From: Sambucus nigra
Taxonomy: Eukaryota; Streptophyta; Magnoliopsida; Dipsacales; Adoxaceae
Length of the DNA: 64,000 nt
Direction: 5' to 3'
Assembly (NCBI GenBank): GCA_949130495.1
Contig: OX422221.1
Span: 154,187,241-154,251,240 of the forward strand
Part shown: positions 61,603 through 64,000 of the stretch, piece by piece
Layout of the letters: each line of letters opens with the position of its first letter
Position numbering within the stretch: position 1 is the stretch's first letter
Program-made: the position numbers and the translations under genes
The notes under the pieces: model-generated
Database searches by the model: none
What the model saw: the letters and a program-made list of their open reading frames with translations, nothing else
Told to the model about the DNA's origin: nothing

Positions 61603-61610
61603 AGTTACAT
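61603..61610 (+). repeat. Target-site duplication, right copy
   Basis: AGTTACAT directly after the right terminal inverted repeat, identical to the left copy; the satellite then resumes in register. Confidence 0.9.
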
Positions 61611-64000
61611 TGGTACAGTGGGAGGTGTTGGTGCCACCCATTGGGCCGCTTCGGGGGTTGTTTTGAGTTTTCACCCTCTAACGCCATGTTTTTAAGCCTA
61701 AGTACAGAAATATGCAAATTATGGTCGTATTCTAAAACTGGGAGTCCTGGGGCTGCGGGGTGAGTTCCTACGAGTGACTTTGGTCCCGTGGGAGGTGTTG
61801 TTGCCACCCACGGGGCCGTTCGGGTGATGTTTCGGGTTTTCACCCTCTAATGCCGTGTTTTTAAGCCTACTTCTAGAAATATCCAAATTATTGTCGTATT
61901 TTCAAACTGGGAGTTTCGCGACTGTGCGGGCAGTTCCTAGGAGTGACATTGGTCTCGTAGGAGGTGTTAGTGTCACCGACGGAGCCAGTCGGGTGATGTT
62001 TTAAGTTTTCACCCTCTAACGCCATATTTTTAAGCCTAAGTCTATAAATATGCAAATTATTGTCATATTCCCAAATCGGGAGTCCCCGCGGCTGCGCAGT
62101 CAGTTCCTACGAGTTACAATGGTCCCGTGGGAGGTGTTGGTGCCACACATGGGGCCGTTCGAGGGCTGTTTCGAGTTTTCACCCTCTAACGCCATATTTT
62201 TAAGACTAAGCCTAGAAATATGCAAATTATCGTCGTATTCTCAAATCGGGAGTTCCGTGGCTGCGACGTCTGTTCTTACGAGTTACATTGGACTCGTAGG
62301 CTGTTTTGTTGCCACCGACGGAGTCGTTCGAGTGCTGTTTTGCGTTTTCACCCTCTAACGGCATGTTTTTAAGACTAAGTCTAGAAATATGCAAATTATC
62401 GCCTTACTCCCAAACCGGGAGTCCCGCGGCTGCGCGGTCAGTCCCTACAAGTTACATTGCTCCCTTGGGAGGTGTTGGTACCACCCAGGGGGGTGTTCGA
62501 AGGCTGTTTCGAGTTTTCACCATCTAATGCCATGTTTTTAAGCCTAAGTCTAGAAATATACAAATTATCATCGTATTCTGAAACCGAGAGTCCCTCGGCT
62601 CTGCGGTTAGTTCCAACGAGTGACATTGGTCTCGTAGGAGGTGTTGGTGCCACTCACGGAGCCATTCGGGTGCTTTTTCGAGTTTTCACCCTCTAATGCT
62701 ATGTTTTTAAGCCTAAGTCTAAAAATATGCAAATTATCGTCGTATTCTCAAACCAGGGGTCCCGCGGCTGCGGGGTCAGTCTATACGAGTTACGTTGGTC
62801 CCGCGGGAGGTGTTGGTGCCACCTACGGGGCCGTTCAGGTGCTATTTCGGGTTTTCACCCTCTAACGCCATGTTTTTAACCTTAGTCTAGAAATATGCAA
62901 ATTATCATCTTATTCTCAAATCAGGAGTCCCGTGGTTGCGCTGTTTGTTCCTACGAGTTACATTGGTCCCGTGGGAGGTGTTGGTGCCACCCACGGGGCC
63001 ATTCGGGTACTTTTTCGGGTTTTCACCCCCTAACGTCATGTTTATAGCATACTCTAACGTCATGTTTTTAAGCATAAGTCTAGAAATATGCAAATTATAT
63101 TCTTATTCTCATACCGGGAGTCCCGCGGCTGCGCGGTTAGTTCCTACGAGTTACATTGGTCCCGTGGGAGGTGTTGCTGCCACCCACGGCGCCGTTCAGG
63201 TTCTATTTCGGGTTTTCACCCACTAACGCCATGTTTTTAAGCCTAAATCTACAAATATTCAAATTATTGTCTTATTCTCAAATGGGAGTCCCGTGGCTGC
63301 ACGGTCAGTTCTTATGAGTTACATTGGTCCTGTGGGAGGTGTTGGTGCCACCCACGGGGCCGTTCGGGGTTTGTTTCGAGTTTTCACCCTCTAATGCCAT
63401 GTTTTTAAGCCTAAGTCCAGAAATATGCAAATTATCATCGTATTCCAAAACCAGGAGTCCCGCGACTGCGCGATCAGTTCCTACGAGTTACATTGGTCCT
63501 GTGGGAGGTCTTGGTGCCACCCACGGGGCCGTTCGGGGGTTGTTTCGAGTTTTCACCCCCTAACGCCATGTTTTAAAGCCTAAGTCTAGAAACATGCAAA
63601 TTATCATCGTATTCCCAAATAGGGAGTCCTGCGACTGCGCGGTCAGTTTTTATGAGTTACATTGGTATAGTGGGAGGTGTTGGGGCCATCCATTGGGCCG
63701 CTTCGGGGTTGTTTTGAGTTTTCACCCTCTAACGCCATGTTTTTAAGCCTAAGTACAGAAATATGCAAATTATGGTCGTATTCTAAAACTGGGAGTCCTG
63801 CGGCTGCGGGGTGAGTTCCTACGAGTGACTTTGGTCCCGTGGGAGGTGTTGTTGCCACCCACGGGGCCGTTCGGGTGCTATTTCGGGTTTTCACCCTCTA
63901 ATGCCATGTTTTTAAGCCTAAGTCTAGAAATATCCAAATTATTGTCATATTCTCAAACTGGGAGTTTCGCAGCTGCGCGGGCAGTTCCTACGAGTGACAT
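61611..64000 (+). repeat. Satellite array, right subfamily, continuation to window end
   Basis: About 14 further 169-bp monomers with the same sequence and orientation as 35029-61041, running off the window. They include a further copy of the higher-order block (CTAAGTACAG at 61698 and 63749, signature AGTCGGGTG at 61987). A small local duplication of CTCTAACGTCATGTTT is present at about 63030-63075. Confidence 0.95.
61690..63230 (+). repeat. Higher-order block, copy E
   Basis: Same variant order as 53370-54900: CTAAGTACAG, AGTCGGGTG, GAGTCCCCGCGGC, TTGGACTCGTAGG with TTTTGCG, TTGCTCCCTTGGGAGG, CTCTGCGGTTAGTTCC and CCGCGGGAGG. It is the longest block match in the right array that I could follow by eye, about nine monomers. 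Confidence 0.7.

Noticed and set aside
35257..63563. Dozens of 70-190 codon open frames on the plus strand of the right array
   Set aside because: They are overlapping readings of the 169-bp monomer in rotating frames, ending wherever a monomer has a stop such as CCCTCTAA. They are repeat shadows, not genes.

Overview
This window looks like nuclear heterochromatin of a flowering plant, probably centromeric or pericentromeric. I see no host gene. About 48 kb of the 64 kb is one tandem satellite family, and the rest is decayed transposable elements. The plant assignment rests on a Ty3/gypsy element of the Tat/Ogre type with two RNase H domains, L1-type plant LINE remains with zf-RVT and RNase H tails, and a GGCCCG-rich hAT-like miniature element. 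I cannot name the species. All coordinates and identities were read by hand, so boundaries inside repeats may be off by several bases.

Layout. Positions 1-19253 are a satellite array with units of about 167-168 bp. Positions 35029-64000 are a second array of the same family with units of about 169 bp, in the opposite orientation. Hand-made consensuses of the two arrays agree at roughly 85%, and I saw no monomers of one type inside the other array. Both arrays carry multi-monomer (higher-order) duplications.

The 15.8-kb island between the arrays holds, in order: a plus-strand Ty3/gypsy gag remnant (19254-20680); the 3' end of a plus-strand LINE (20860-21662); a short minus-strand LINE reverse-transcriptase fragment (21911-22125); a (CA)n/(TA)n microsatellite cluster; about 0.9 kb of unassigned sequence; a minus-strand LINE pseudogene with nearly all domains in order (23330-27385); and a minus-strand Tat-like Ty3/gypsy pseudoelement (27509-34709). 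The Tat element has one LTR, a primer-binding site, gag, protease, RT, RNase H, a second RNase H, integrase and a 41-bp tandem-repeat 3' region, but no second LTR.

A 561-bp hAT-like element (61042-61602) with 11-bp terminal inverted repeats and a perfect 8-bp target duplication sits inside a monomer of the right array.

None of the element genes is intact: nonsense codons and frameshifts are visible in gag, RT, RNase H and both LINEs. The long open frames in the satellite are by-products of a repeat unit with few stops. I found no novel protein-coding system. The most interesting content is structural: two diverged satellite subfamilies meeting head to head across a transposon island, their higher-order organisation, a shared hairpin-forming dyad and a strongly conserved block.
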